Source: Nocardia asiatica NBRC 100129
GTDB taxonomy: Bacteria; Actinomycetota; Actinomycetes; Mycobacteriales; Mycobacteriaceae
Assembly (NCBI RefSeq): GCF_000308415.1
Contig: NZ_BAFS01000293.1
Coordinates: 1-57,190, forward strand
Direction of reading: 5' to 3'
DNA length: 57,190 nt
Shown: piece by piece, positions 42,133 to 51,023 of the stretch
How positions within the stretch are numbered: position 1 is the first letter of the stretch
How the letters are laid out: the number at the start of each line of letters is the position of its first letter
Made by a program: the position numbers and the translations under genes
Notes under the pieces: generated by a model
Seen by the model: only the letters and a program-made list of their open reading frames with translations
The model's database searches: none
Told to the model about the DNA's origin: nothing

Positions 42133-43800
42133 ATGGCTCTTCGCGAGTTCTTCGCGCGGCATCGCATCGCCTCGGCGGTTGCCGCGCCGGCAGTGCTGGG
42201 GGTGGCGGCGGCCGTCGCCGCCTCGTTGGCACTGACATCAACGCCGGAAACCAGGGATACGCAGCTCACGTCGTCGGTTACGGAATGCCACGACATGGTG
42301 ACCATCTCGGTGGCCGGTCGCAATGACACTCCTGTGGCCGGGACCACGAAAATGCTCGTCGACGCCAACGGAAATCCGTTGCCCGCAGCGCTGTCCGGTG
42401 ACCACAGCAGCGAGTGGGTCGATCCGGTGGTGAACGCACCGGCCGATGACGTGGATCCCGGTGCGTACGCCGCGGTCTACATCGCGTACCCCGCGAACAT
42501 GGCCACCTATGAGGACGCCGTCAACGCCGGTGTCGCGAACACCGAGCAGGTGATGCGGGAGATCGCGCAGGCTTGCCCCGATACCAAGTTCTCCATCGTG
42601 GGCTACAGCGAGGGCGCCGACGTCGTCCGTCGCGTCGCGATGAAGATCGGCCATCAGGAACCCGGTCAGGACGGGGAATACGGGATCGTCGATCCGGACG
42701 ATGTCGTCGGTGTCGTCATCCTCGCGGACTCGGGCCGCTCGGCGGGAGACGGGCCGTTCCCCGGATCGAAGGATCCTTTCGGCAACCCGGACGGCTTCGA
42801 CCAGCAATATCAGAACGGCAAGAACCCGGTCCCCGGGCAGGGTGCGGTGCAGGGCACCAGCGGTGATTTCGGTGCGCTGAACGGCAAGATCGCCTCGTTC
42901 TGCTCCGACGGCGATCTCACCTGCTCGGCGCCGGAGAACATCTCCCTGCTGCAACTGGTGGTCAACGTGGGCAGGCAGTTGAACGTCGACGCGCTCGAAC
43001 GAGACGGACTCACGCCCGCTACCGGGCAGGACGTCGCCGTGGTGCTCAGCCGCATCGCGTTGGCGGCGTTCGCGGACATCCAGTCGCAGCCGAACTGGAT
43101 GCAGAGTGACGAGACCTTCCTGCAGGTGCTGCTGCGGGTGTCGGATCCGGCGTACAAGCCGGGCGAGCAGCCGAAGGCGCCCGCGAAGGCGGACTCGATT
43201 TCGACCGAACAGATGTCGCCGCTGGCCTACCTGCCGCAGAAGGTGCTCAACGAGATCATCGGCCTCATCGTGACGAACCAGAACACGATCCCCGTGATCT
43301 CGAGCGATCCCTACAATCGCACGCTCGGCCCGAACCACAGCGGTCACCACTTCGACTACTGGCACGACGCCGACCCCGCCGCGGGCAAGCCGCTGACCTC
43401 GGCCGAATACGCGGCGGCCTGGCTCACCCACCTGGCCGAGCAGGCGCAGGCCGGTAAGCAGGTCGACCCGACGTCCAAGCCGCAGGAGGCCGACCTCGCC
43501 GCGGTGTACAAGGCGGTGACGACCACCTCGGCGGCGGCGACGACCGAACCCGCCGAGGCATCGACCACGGCGCCGAAGACCTCCAGCGCCGCACCCACGA
43601 CCACAGGTGGGGCGACGACCGCGACGCCGCCGTCGGAAACCTCGAGTGCGACGACGACGCCGCAGGTCACCACCACGCCCGCACCGTCAGCTGTCGCGGC
43701 GCCGGTGGAGACCGCGAAGACGACCACCACCGAGCCGGTCACCACGACAACGCAATCCGCGGCACCGAGCACCACTTCCACCACGAAGGCACCGAACTGA
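42133..43800 (+). CDS. Secreted cutinase-family esterase with Thr-rich tail
   Basis: 555 residues from ATG 42133. Signal/anchor helix (residues 13-36). Alpha/beta-hydrolase cutinase domain with the nucleophile S159 in G-Y-S-E-G, Asp/His near D-P-Y...G-H-H-F-D-Y-W-H-D, and paired cysteines (C52, C148). The last ~100 residues are Thr/Ala/Pro-rich, probably an O-glycosylated wall-spanning stalk. Considerably longer than typical ~220-residue cutinases. It probably hydrolyses lipid esters outside the cell. The 243 bp upstream carries only its promoter and a divergent SDR leader. Confidence 0.88.
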   Translation: MALREFFARHRIASAVAAPAVLGVAAAVAASLALTSTPETRDTQLTSSVTECHDMVTISVAGRNDTPVAGTTKMLVDANGNPLPAALSGDHSSEWVDPVVNAPADDVDPGAYAAVYIAYPANMATYEDAVNAGVANTEQVMREIAQACPDTKFSIVGYSEGADVVRRVAMKIGHQEPGQDGEYGIVDPDDVVGVVILADSGRSAGDGPFPGSKDPFGNPDGFDQQYQNGKNPVPGQGAVQGTSGDFGALNGKIASFCSDGDLTCSAPENISLLQLVVNVGRQLNVDALERDGLTPATGQDVAVVLSRIALAAFADIQSQPNWMQSDETFLQVLLRVSDPAYKPGEQPKAPAKADSISTEQMSPLAYLPQKVLNEIIGLIVTNQNTIPVISSDPYNRTLGPNHSGHHFDYWHDADPAAGKPLTSAEYAAAWLTHLAEQAQAGKQVDPTSKPQEADLAAVYKAVTTTSAAATTEPAEASTTAPKTSSAAPTTTGGATTATPPSETSSATTTPQVTTTPAPSAVAAPVETAKTTTTEPVTTTTQSAAPSTTSTTKAPN

Positions 43801-43805
43801 TCGAT

Positions 43806-43852
43806 CCGCGGGCTCGCGATCACCGCCGGGTGGCGAGATCGCGAGCCCGCGG
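43806..43852. terminator. Strong hairpin terminator between convergent genes
   Basis: 16-bp perfect inverted repeat CCGCGGGCTCGCGATC / GATCGCGAGCCCGCGG with a 15-nt loop. It starts 6 bp after the cutinase stop and lies before the convergent acyltransferase stop (43906). Confidence 0.85.
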
Positions 43853-43905
43853 CGTCTTCGGACCAGGCCGCGGTCGGACCCCGCCTGGCCGTTGCGGGGT
43901 GACGG

Positions 43906-45138
43906 TCAGGACCGCAAGTCGATCAAGTTGCGCTTCAGCACCTCGACGCGGTGACGCTGGAGGTCGGTGAATTCCTCGGGGTGGTGGATCTCCACGCTCA
44001 GCCGGCCGTCGAAAGTGCTGATTACACAGGTGCCCCCGCCCGGTTGCTGAGGACGACGGCCGGTCAGGTCCGGTTTGGCGAGCATGGTGGAGTGGAAGTC
44101 GTCGACGCGCAGCGCGTCCTGCTCGGGTAACGGCGGGATGGTTCCCCAGTTGGTCGCGATGACCACACCGGGCAGGGCGGGCCTCGGCGCGGCCGCCATA
44201 TCGGGGATGCTCAGGGGCGTGCGCTGCACGATGCCCGCGGTCAAGCCCGCGTGCAGGGCCTCGCTGATGCCGCGGGCCGATTCCACCAGCGTCACGTCGG
44301 AGGCGGGGGACAGGTAGTTGGCGAAACCGAGGACGTTCGTCCCTTCGGTGGCGGCGATCTCGGGGCTCACCCTGGTGCGTAGGTCGACGGAATACAGGTA
44401 GAGCAGCCCGGTCAGGGGGAGTTCCCGAATCTCGGCCTCGGTCCGCAGCAGAGCCGCCGACACCAGACCGTGCACCGTCACGTTCTCGCGATGCCCCAGT
44501 GCGACCAGCGCCGCGGTCTCTTCCCGGGTGAGCAGGCACCGGGTGGTGCGCAGTATCGGGTACTCGTCTTCGCGCGGCTGCGGGGGCGACGGCGCACCGG
44601 CGGAGGATGCACCGGCGGGCACGGAGCCGGGCAGCGCCATCTTCTCGATCCCCCGCGCCGCGAGCAGGTGCTCCACCGGTTCGGGGAACGCGTGGACCGG
44701 CAGTTCGAGCGCGCGGCCGCCGACCGTGTCCCGGTAGCCCGTCCAGAGTTCGTCGACGATGGCGAAAGCGTGATACGCGTCGGCGATGCTGTGATGGATC
44801 ATGAGCGTGACGGCGGCGGTATCGCCGTCACGCACCACGCACAGGGCGCAGACACCCGCGCGCTGATCGAATTTGGCGCCGGTGAGCGGGTATTCGGGAT
44901 CAGCGTCGGCGACGAAGATCTCGGGGGTGGCGTCCGTGCCGGCGAAGACGTGGCCGCCCTCGTCGGACACCTCGATGCGGGCGCGCAGCATCGGATGCGC
45001 TCGGGCGACGGCTTCGAAAGCAGTCGTCAGGGCCCGCAGGTCGAGCCGACCGGATACCCGGGCCGAATAACCGATGAAGACCTCGCCCGCGGCGAACATC
45101 TCCTCGCTCGGGGCGAGCCGGCGGATCACGTCGACCAC
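43906..45138 (-). CDS. PapA-like acyltransferase (condensation-domain superfamily)
   Basis: 410 residues, GTG 45138. Active-site H115-H116-S-I-A-D120-A (HHxxxDG type, final Gly replaced by Ala). Later D-L-R-T-R (DFGWG-region equivalent N-W-G-T-I) fits stand-alone acyltransferases such as PapA5 that move polyketide or fatty acyl groups onto alcohols. It lacks carrier domains. No PKS lies nearby, so donor and acceptor are unknown. The 239 bp upstream, shared with the divergent EamA gene, hold no recognised motif. Confidence 0.82.
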   Translation of the reverse strand: MVDVIRRLAPSEEMFAAGEVFIGYSARVSGRLDLRALTTAFEAVARAHPMLRARIEVSDEGGHVFAGTDATPEIFVADADPEYPLTGAKFDQRAGVCALCVVRDGDTAAVTLMIHHSIADAYHAFAIVDELWTGYRDTVGGRALELPVHAFPEPVEHLLAARGIEKMALPGSVPAGASSAGAPSPPQPREDEYPILRTTRCLLTREETAALVALGHRENVTVHGLVSAALLRTEAEIRELPLTGLLYLYSVDLRTRVSPEIAATEGTNVLGFANYLSPASDVTLVESARGISEALHAGLTAGIVQRTPLSIPDMAAAPRPALPGVVIATNWGTIPPLPEQDALRVDDFHSTMLAKPDLTGRRPQQPGGGTCVISTFDGRLSVEIHHPEEFTDLQRHRVEVLKRNLIDLRS

Positions 45139-45377
45139 GATGATGCATTCCCTTCGCTCCCGGCGAGACTAGCTCGAACGTCTTGCCCGCGCGCATCATT
45201 CGCCGAAATCGGGCGAACGGGACGGGTGCGGCGGCCTTGTCACAAGCGGGAATTCGAATCTGTCGGATGATCGGACCACCTGGATAGGCTCTGAGTGGTG
45301 GGAAGCGAGCGGAATATGCCCCGAATCGAGCGGATTCCATTCGAACCGATCCGTCCGCACCGAACGGCGGGCCCGCG

Positions 45378-46295
45378 GTGACGCGCCGGGGGTGGTCTCT
45401 GTTCCTCGCCATGGGCCTGATCTGGGGCGTGCCGTACGCGATGATCCGGATCGCGGTGGAGGATCTCGACCCGATGGTGGTCGCTTTCGGCCGCACGCTG
45501 ATCGGCGGCCTGCTGCTGTTGCCGATCGCGCTGTACCGCGACGTGCTGGCTCCGGTGCTGCGGCGGTGGCGGCCGTTGCTGCTGTACACACTGGTGGAGA
45601 TCACCGGTCCGTGGCTCCTGATCGGGTACGCCGAGACCACGCTGAACAGTTCGACCGTCGGCCTGCTGATCGCGGCGGTGCCGCTGATCGCCGTGGTGAT
45701 CGTGACCGTGCTCGGCCACGACCGGTTCGACGCGCGCCGGGTGATCGGCTTGCTGGTCGGGTTCGCGGGCGTCACCGCACTGGTCGGCCTGGACGTCGAC
45801 CTGGGCAATCCGGCGGCCATCGCCGCGATCGGCTTGACCACGATCGGATACGCGGTGGGTCCGATCGTCATCGATCGGGCGCTGGCCGATCTGCCGCCGC
45901 TGGGCGTGGTGACCGGGTCGCTGCTGCTGGCGGCGGCCATCTACGCGCCGTTCGCGGGGTGGCTGTGGCCCGCGCGCATCACCGCCGACGCGGCCTGGTC
46001 GGTGCTCGGCCTCGCGGTGCTCTGCACGGCCGCGGCGTTCCTGCTCTTCTTCGCGCTGATCGCCGAAGTGGGCCCCGCGCGCGCGACGGTGATCACCTAC
46101 GTCAATCCCGCGGTGGCGATCCTGCTCGGCGTCACGGCACTCGACGAGCCGCTGACCGCGGGCATGGCGATCGGCTTCCCGCTGGTCATCCTCGGTTCGG
46201 TGCTCGGAACGGCACGCAGCCGCGGCGAGCGGGCGCCCGCGGACCGAGCCGCGCCCCCTACGCCGGAGGCAGCCGTCCGAATTCCGGACAGGTAA
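45378..46295 (+). CDS. EamA/DMT-family transporter
   Basis: 305 residues, GTG 45378. Ten TM helices in two EamA repeats; first repeat L-I-W-G-V-P-Y-A, second ending Y-V-N-P-A-V-A-I-L-L-G with E-P-L near the end, typical of drug/metabolite exporters. Arg/Ala-rich cytosolic tail. Substrate unknown. It is followed 49 bp later by a methyltransferase gene on the same strand. Confidence 0.9.
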   Translation: MTRRGWSLFLAMGLIWGVPYAMIRIAVEDLDPMVVAFGRTLIGGLLLLPIALYRDVLAPVLRRWRPLLLYTLVEITGPWLLIGYAETTLNSSTVGLLIAAVPLIAVVIVTVLGHDRFDARRVIGLLVGFAGVTALVGLDVDLGNPAAIAAIGLTTIGYAVGPIVIDRALADLPPLGVVTGSLLLAAAIYAPFAGWLWPARITADAAWSVLGLAVLCTAAAFLLFFALIAEVGPARATVITYVNPAVAILLGVTALDEPLTAGMAIGFPLVILGSVLGTARSRGERAPADRAAPPTPEAAVRIPDR

Positions 46296-46344
46296 TCGCC
46301 AGGGGACGCACGAACGAGAACGAGAACCTAATACGCTGCTCCGG

Positions 46345-47010
46345 GTGCTGGATTCGATCGAAGACTTCGCAGACGAACGCTCCGACGTGGCCGCCACCCG
46401 CGCCGCCTACGACGACATCGCCGAGTTCTACACCGAGCATTTCCGGCACCATCTCGCCGGCGCGACACTCGACCGGGCCATGCTCGGCGCGTTCGTGGAA
46501 TCCGTGACACGCGGCGGTCGCGGACCGATCGCCGACCTCGGCTGCGGCCCCGGACGGATCACCGGTCATCTCGCGTCGCTGGGCGCGGAAGTGTTCGGCA
46601 TCGATCTCTCGCCGCGAATGGTGGAACTGGCTCGAGCGGACTATCCACAGCTGTCCTTCGCGCAAGGTTCGATAGAGCAGCTACCGCTGGGCAATGAGAC
46701 GCTCGGCGGGGTGGTGGCGTGGTACTCGTTGATCCACACCCCGCCGGAGCGCGTGCCGCACGTGTTGAACGAGTTCTACCGGGTACTCGTGAGCAAAGGG
46801 CACGTGCTGCTGGCTTTCCAGACGGCCGACCTGCCCGATGCGGTGGAAGCCTTCGACCACAAGGTAACTCGCGCGTACCGCTGGGCGCCCAAACGTCTCG
46901 CGCGTTTGCTCGGCGCCGCCGGGTTCACCATGATCGCTCGCATGGTGCGCGAGCCGGAGCCCGACGAGCGGTTCGGGCAGGCCTACCTGCTGGCGTCGAA
47001 GGATCGGTGA
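46345..47010 (+). CDS. Class I SAM-dependent methyltransferase
   Basis: 221 residues, GTG 46345. Motif I I-A-D-L-G-C-G-P-G-R (about residue 62), acidic end of beta-2 in F-G-I-D-L-S-P-R-M, motif post-II S-I-E-Q-L-P-L, then V-A-W-Y-S-L-I-H-T-P-P. UbiE/Methyltransf_11 type. N-terminal Y-D-D-I-A-E-F-Y is the usual lead-in for small-molecule methyltransferases. Substrate unknown. Confidence 0.88.
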   Translation: MLDSIEDFADERSDVAATRAAYDDIAEFYTEHFRHHLAGATLDRAMLGAFVESVTRGGRGPIADLGCGPGRITGHLASLGAEVFGIDLSPRMVELARADYPQLSFAQGSIEQLPLGNETLGGVVAWYSLIHTPPERVPHVLNEFYRVLVSKGHVLLAFQTADLPDAVEAFDHKVTRAYRWAPKRLARLLGAAGFTMIARMVREPEPDERFGQAYLLASKDR

Positions 47011-47141
47011 TTCACCGAACGCGGTCCATCCCGTACGGGTAAGTTCGTGTTGCGCGTCGGTTCCCGGCCGCGCGGGCCCACCGACAACGTGGTCGATCTG
47101 AACTCCAACACTTGCACCATGTCGTCAGGGGGCGACTCATC

Positions 47142-48485
47142 ATGGAATTCATCGCGCCGGTCGATGCCGTCTTCTTGCTCGCCGAATCCCGCGAACAACC
47201 GATGCACGTCGGATCGCTGCAATTGTTCGAGCCACCAGAGGGCGCGGGAGACGACTTCGCCGCGCAGGTACACGCGCGACTATTGGGCAGCACAGAGGTC
47301 GATCCGGTTTTTCGCAAACATCCGGCAACGATCTTCGGAGCGCCGCAGATGGCATGGACGTATGCCGAAGAGGTCGAGCTCGATTATCACGTGCGGCGGC
47401 TGGCCGTGCCGGGGCCGGGGCGGATGCACCAGCTCGTCGAACTGGCCTCCGGGCTGCACAGCAGTTTGCTCGACCGGCATCGCCCGCTGTGGGAGTTCCA
47501 TCTGATCGAGGGCCTCGCCGATGGCAGATTCGCGCTGTACTCGAAGATGCATCATGCGTTGATCGACGGCGTCTCCGCGCAACGCCTTTTGCGCCGCACG
47601 CTGACCAGCGATCCGGCCTCCAGCGCCACCCCGGTGCCGTGGCACCTGCCGCGTGGCAGGCGTAGCTCGGCGACCGGTGCGGGCGGCGCGGCCCGGAATC
47701 TGCTCTCCGCGGCGACCTCCGGCGCCTCGCTGCTGCGCGCCGCTCGAACCGCTCTGCTGCGGCAGCAGGGGAATCTGCCGTTCGCGGCCCCGCGCACCAT
47801 GTTCAACGTGCCGATCGGAGGCGCGCGCCGATCAGCGGTCCGGTCCTGGCCGATGGATCGGCTGCAGCAGGTGAAGAAGGCCACCGGCTCGACGCTCAAC
47901 GACGTGGTGCTCACGATGTCGGCGGGCGCGCTGCGGCGCTACCTGAGCGAACGCGACGCCCTGCCCGACAAGCCGTTGATCGCGATGGTGCCGATGTCGC
48001 TGCGCGGCGAGGACGACGAGGAGGCCCACGGTGTGAAGGTGGGGGCGGTGCTCTGCAATCTGGGCACCGACATCGCCGATCCGCTCGATCGGTTGCAGGT
48101 GGTCAGCGCGTCGATGCGGGACGGCAAGGAGGTCTACCGCACGCTGTCGGCCAACCAGACGATGGCGCTGTCGGCGCTGATGCTCAGCCCGCTCGCCCTC
48201 AACCTCGTGCCGGCGCTGATCCCGTTGACCAATCCGACCTTCAACCTCGTCATCTCGAACGTGCCGGGGCCCCGCGAACCGATGTACTGGAACGGCGCGC
48301 GGCTGGACGCGAGCTACCCGCTGTCGATCCCGTTCGACGGCCAGGCGGTGAACATCACCCTGACCTCCAATGCCGACCACCTCGATTTCGGCCTGGTCGG
48401 GTGCCGCCGCAGTGTGCCGCAGCTGCCCCGCCTGCTGGATCACCTGGAGGAGTCGCTGGCCGAACTGGAGCGGGCCGCTGTCTGA
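47142..48485 (+). CDS. Wax ester synthase/diacylglycerol acyltransferase (WS/DGAT)
   Basis: 447 residues. ATG 47142 chosen because the family starts M-x-F-I-x-P-V-D-A-V-F-L. Catalytic H137-H138-A-L-I-D142-G, P-L-W-E-F-H-L (N-terminal domain), N-D-V-V-L (NDVVLA-type) and N-V-P-G-P motifs all present. Esterifies acyl-CoA to diacylglycerol or fatty alcohols at the membrane, making storage triacylglycerol or wax, characteristic of mycolic-acid actinobacteria, which carry many copies. Confidence 0.93.
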   Translation: MEFIAPVDAVFLLAESREQPMHVGSLQLFEPPEGAGDDFAAQVHARLLGSTEVDPVFRKHPATIFGAPQMAWTYAEEVELDYHVRRLAVPGPGRMHQLVELASGLHSSLLDRHRPLWEFHLIEGLADGRFALYSKMHHALIDGVSAQRLLRRTLTSDPASSATPVPWHLPRGRRSSATGAGGAARNLLSAATSGASLLRAARTALLRQQGNLPFAAPRTMFNVPIGGARRSAVRSWPMDRLQQVKKATGSTLNDVVLTMSAGALRRYLSERDALPDKPLIAMVPMSLRGEDDEEAHGVKVGAVLCNLGTDIADPLDRLQVVSASMRDGKEVYRTLSANQTMALSALMLSPLALNLVPALIPLTNPTFNLVISNVPGPREPMYWNGARLDASYPLSIPFDGQAVNITLTSNADHLDFGLVGCRRSVPQLPRLLDHLEESLAELERAAV

Positions 48486-48510
48486 CAGCGCGGTCCATTC
48501 CCCGAAAAAC

Positions 48511-48650
48511 TAGAACGTGTTACTGTCAAGGCATGGTGCACGGCCCAGTCGAGGACGCCGCAGCCGCTTCATGGCGATATCAGCGGCTCGCGGCGAACTC
48601 GACCTGCTGCGGCCGAGCCGTGCCGCGCGCCAGTTATGCAACTCGTTCTA
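48511..48650. promoter_or_regulatory. Two KstR-like operator sequences
   Basis: TGCAACTCGTTCTA (48637-48650) fits the published KstR pattern TNNAACNNGTTNNA at every fixed position; TAGAACGTGTTACT (48511-48524) fits all but the last base. Both lie in the 218-bp leader of the nitronate monooxygenase gene. KstR is the TetR-type repressor of cholesterol catabolism; binding here is inference. Confidence 0.55.
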
Positions 48651-48703
48651 GTACACCTGCGCCGCGCCGTTCGCGGCGGAGCAGTTAGGGAGACCAGCAC
48701 GCC

Positions 48704-49828
48704 ATGCGTACCGAAATCTGCGAACGGCTCGGGATCGAATTCCCCATCTTCGCCTTCACCCACTGCCGCGACGTGGCGGCCGCGGTCAGCAACGCGGGCG
48801 GACTCGGCGTGCTGGGCGCGGTCGGCTTCACCGCCGAGCAGCTCGAGGTCGAACTGGCCTGGCTGGACGAGCACGTACAGGGCGTGTACGGCGTCGACCT
48901 GGTGATCCCCTCCAAGTACGAGGGCAAGGGCATCGACGGCCTGAGCCCCGAGGAACTGGAGGCCAAGCTCGCCGAGATGGTTCCGCAGGGACACCGTGAT
49001 TTCGCCGAGAAGATCCTCGCCGACCACGGCGTGCCGAAGCTGCCGGAAGACGAGCATCACAACCAGTTGCTCGGCTGGACCGCCACCACCGCCGGGCCGC
49101 AGGTGGAGGTGATCCTCCGGCACCCGAAGGCGAAGCTGGTCGCCAATGCCCTCGGCACCCCGCCGGAGGACGTGGTCAAGCAGGTGCAGGACTCCGGCAG
49201 GCTGATCGGCGCGCTGTGCGGTTCGGTCAAGCACGCGCTCAACCACAAGCGAGCGGGCCTGGACTTCGTGGTCTGCCAGGGCACCGAGGGCGGCGGCCAC
49301 TGCGGCGAGGTCTCCTCGCTGGTGCTGTGGCCGCAGGTCATCGATGCCGTCGGCGACCTGCCGGTGCTGGCCGCGGGCGGTATCGGCAACGGCCGCCAGG
49401 TGGCCGCCGCGATGGCGATGGGCGCCGCGGGCGCGTGGACCGGTTCGGTCTGGCTGACGGTGGAGGAGGCCAACGTGCCGCCCGCGCAGATGCAGACCTA
49501 CATCGACGCCACCAGCCACGACACCGTTCGTTCGCGCGCATGGACCGGCAAGCCGGCCCGCATGCTGCGCAACGACTGGACCGACGCGTGGGAGCAGGCC
49601 GACACTCCCGACCCGCTGCCGATGCCGCTGCAGATGATGGTCGCGCTGGACGGCGTGAAGCGTGGTCACCGCTATCCGGAGGCGGCCAAGGACGTGAACT
49701 TCAATCCGGTCGGCCAGATCGTCGGCATGATGAACCGGGTCGAGCGCTCCGCCGACGTGGTCAACCGGCTTATCCAGGAGTACGTCGAGGCGTGCGAGCG
49801 CCTCGACATGCTCAACGGCGGGGCCTGA
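48704..49828 (+). CDS. Nitronate monooxygenase-like FMN enzyme
   Basis: 374 residues, ATG 48704 with AGGGAG upstream. NPD/2-nitropropane-dioxygenase TIM barrel: P-I-F-A-F-T-H-C (phosphate-end), N-A-G-G-L-G-V-L-G, G-T-E-G-G-G-H-C-G (FMN/His loop near residue 190) and P-V-L-A-A-G-G-I-G-N-G for FMN phosphate. The family also contains flavin reductases and CoA-related oxidoreductases such as IpdC of steroid ring degradation. With KstR-like sites upstream, a role in sterol or lipid catabolism is plausible. Confidence 0.88.
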   Translation: MRTEICERLGIEFPIFAFTHCRDVAAAVSNAGGLGVLGAVGFTAEQLEVELAWLDEHVQGVYGVDLVIPSKYEGKGIDGLSPEELEAKLAEMVPQGHRDFAEKILADHGVPKLPEDEHHNQLLGWTATTAGPQVEVILRHPKAKLVANALGTPPEDVVKQVQDSGRLIGALCGSVKHALNHKRAGLDFVVCQGTEGGGHCGEVSSLVLWPQVIDAVGDLPVLAAGGIGNGRQVAAAMAMGAAGAWTGSVWLTVEEANVPPAQMQTYIDATSHDTVRSRAWTGKPARMLRNDWTDAWEQADTPDPLPMPLQMMVALDGVKRGHRYPEAAKDVNFNPVGQIVGMMNRVERSADVVNRLIQEYVEACERLDMLNGGA

Positions 49829-50141
49829 TCCCAGCGCGTATTCCGGGTGGGCGATGCCGTGCGGGTCCTCCGTCGGCATCCCACCCGGTTCCGGCTTCGA
49901 CCCCGCGTGAGTCTTCGCGTGATCCACTACGGCGGAGCCGTATTCGGTACGACTGGCATCGAGTCACCTCGCCTGGACCACCCGTGTTCGCGACTCCGGC
50001 AGCGACCCAACTTTCAGCCAAATTGTCCCGGACGGTGCATTTGGAGAAAGCGGGTGGCCATGCCGATTTCGGCGTGCCTACCGAAACAGTGCAAGCGATT
50101 GCACAGGAACCGTCTGAGACGAACTATGCGGTGTACGAGAG
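49829..50141. other. Gene-free stretch
   Basis: 313 bp between the convergent nitronate monooxygenase and GntR genes. Open frames here are short and show no family features. I find no strong hairpin; only scattered GC palindromes. Nothing else is visible. Confidence 0.5.
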
Positions 50142-50918
50142 TCAGGCTGTGGCGGCGCCGGTCTCGTCGCCCCTTTCCTCGACCCCGCCCACCAGTTCCT
50201 CGAACCGCACGATGACCTTCTCGTGGTACATGCCGAACAGATCCTCGAACAGCGCCAGCTGCGCCTCGCTCGGGCCGGAGCCGGAATCCCACACCGCGGC
50301 CAATGCGCGCCAGACCAGCACGTGCAGGTCCGGCGCGCCGGCGAAGTACGCCTCGACCGCCTCCGGCACCTGGAGCACCATCTCGCCGATCGAGTTCAAG
50401 ATCGCGCGCTGCATGGGGAGACCGAGCGCGGTGAGCAACCGGCGAACCAGCGCGACCTCGAGCGCCAAGAGCTGCCGCAAGTCCGGATCGTCTTCGCGAG
50501 CAATCGATTCCAGTTCATCGATGGCGGCTTTCATTTCGGCCGAATCGATCCGGTACTCGCCACCGGTATAGCCGAGTAGCGCTTCGAGCACGAGATTGCG
50601 CTCGACATCGACGAGGTCGCGGAACATCTCTATCGCGATGTCGGGCATGGGAATCGAGAACCGGAACAGCTGGCCGTACACCTCGACCCCGCCGGCCGCC
50701 CGGACGTCACGAATCGTGAATCCCTTGCCGCGCCGCGCTTCGACGAAACCATACGACTCCAACCGACCCAAGGTCAGCTGTGCGGTCGCGCGGTTCATGT
50801 CGAACTCCTCGGCCACCTGACGAACCGACGGCATGAGATCCCCCGGCTGATATTCCCCCGCGGCAACCCGGCGCGCCAACTCGTCGGCAACGTCGGCGAC
50901 CACCGTCTGGGATCCCAT
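50142..50918 (-). CDS. GntR-family transcriptional regulator
   Basis: 258 residues. ATG 50918 is favoured by AAAGGTGA upstream; a GTG at 50948 would add ten residues through that RBS. Winged HTH (V-A-D-E-L-A-R-R-V-A-A-G-E-Y-Q-P-G-D-L-M-P-S-V-R-Q-V-A, R-L-E-S-Y-G-F-V-E-A-R-R-G-K-G) and an all-helical FadR/FCD-like effector domain. Divergent from the AarF-type kinase gene. A 14-bp imperfect palindrome, GTGCGGTACTGCAC (50973-50986), between them could be its operator. Ligand unknown. Confidence 0.87.
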   Translation of the reverse strand: MGSQTVVADVADELARRVAAGEYQPGDLMPSVRQVAEEFDMNRATAQLTLGRLESYGFVEARRGKGFTIRDVRAAGGVEVYGQLFRFSIPMPDIAIEMFRDLVDVERNLVLEALLGYTGGEYRIDSAEMKAAIDELESIAREDDPDLRQLLALEVALVRRLLTALGLPMQRAILNSIGEMVLQVPEAVEAYFAGAPDLHVLVWRALAAVWDSGSGPSEAQLALFEDLFGMYHEKVIVRFEELVGGVEERGDETGAATA

Positions 50919-51023
50919 CGAAGTCACCTTTCGATTACTTTTGATCACGTCCCAGACAGTCTAAGCCCTACTGTGCGGTACTGCACCTGTGTCACACTGG
51001 TCCGCGCGACTGTGAGGTGAGTC

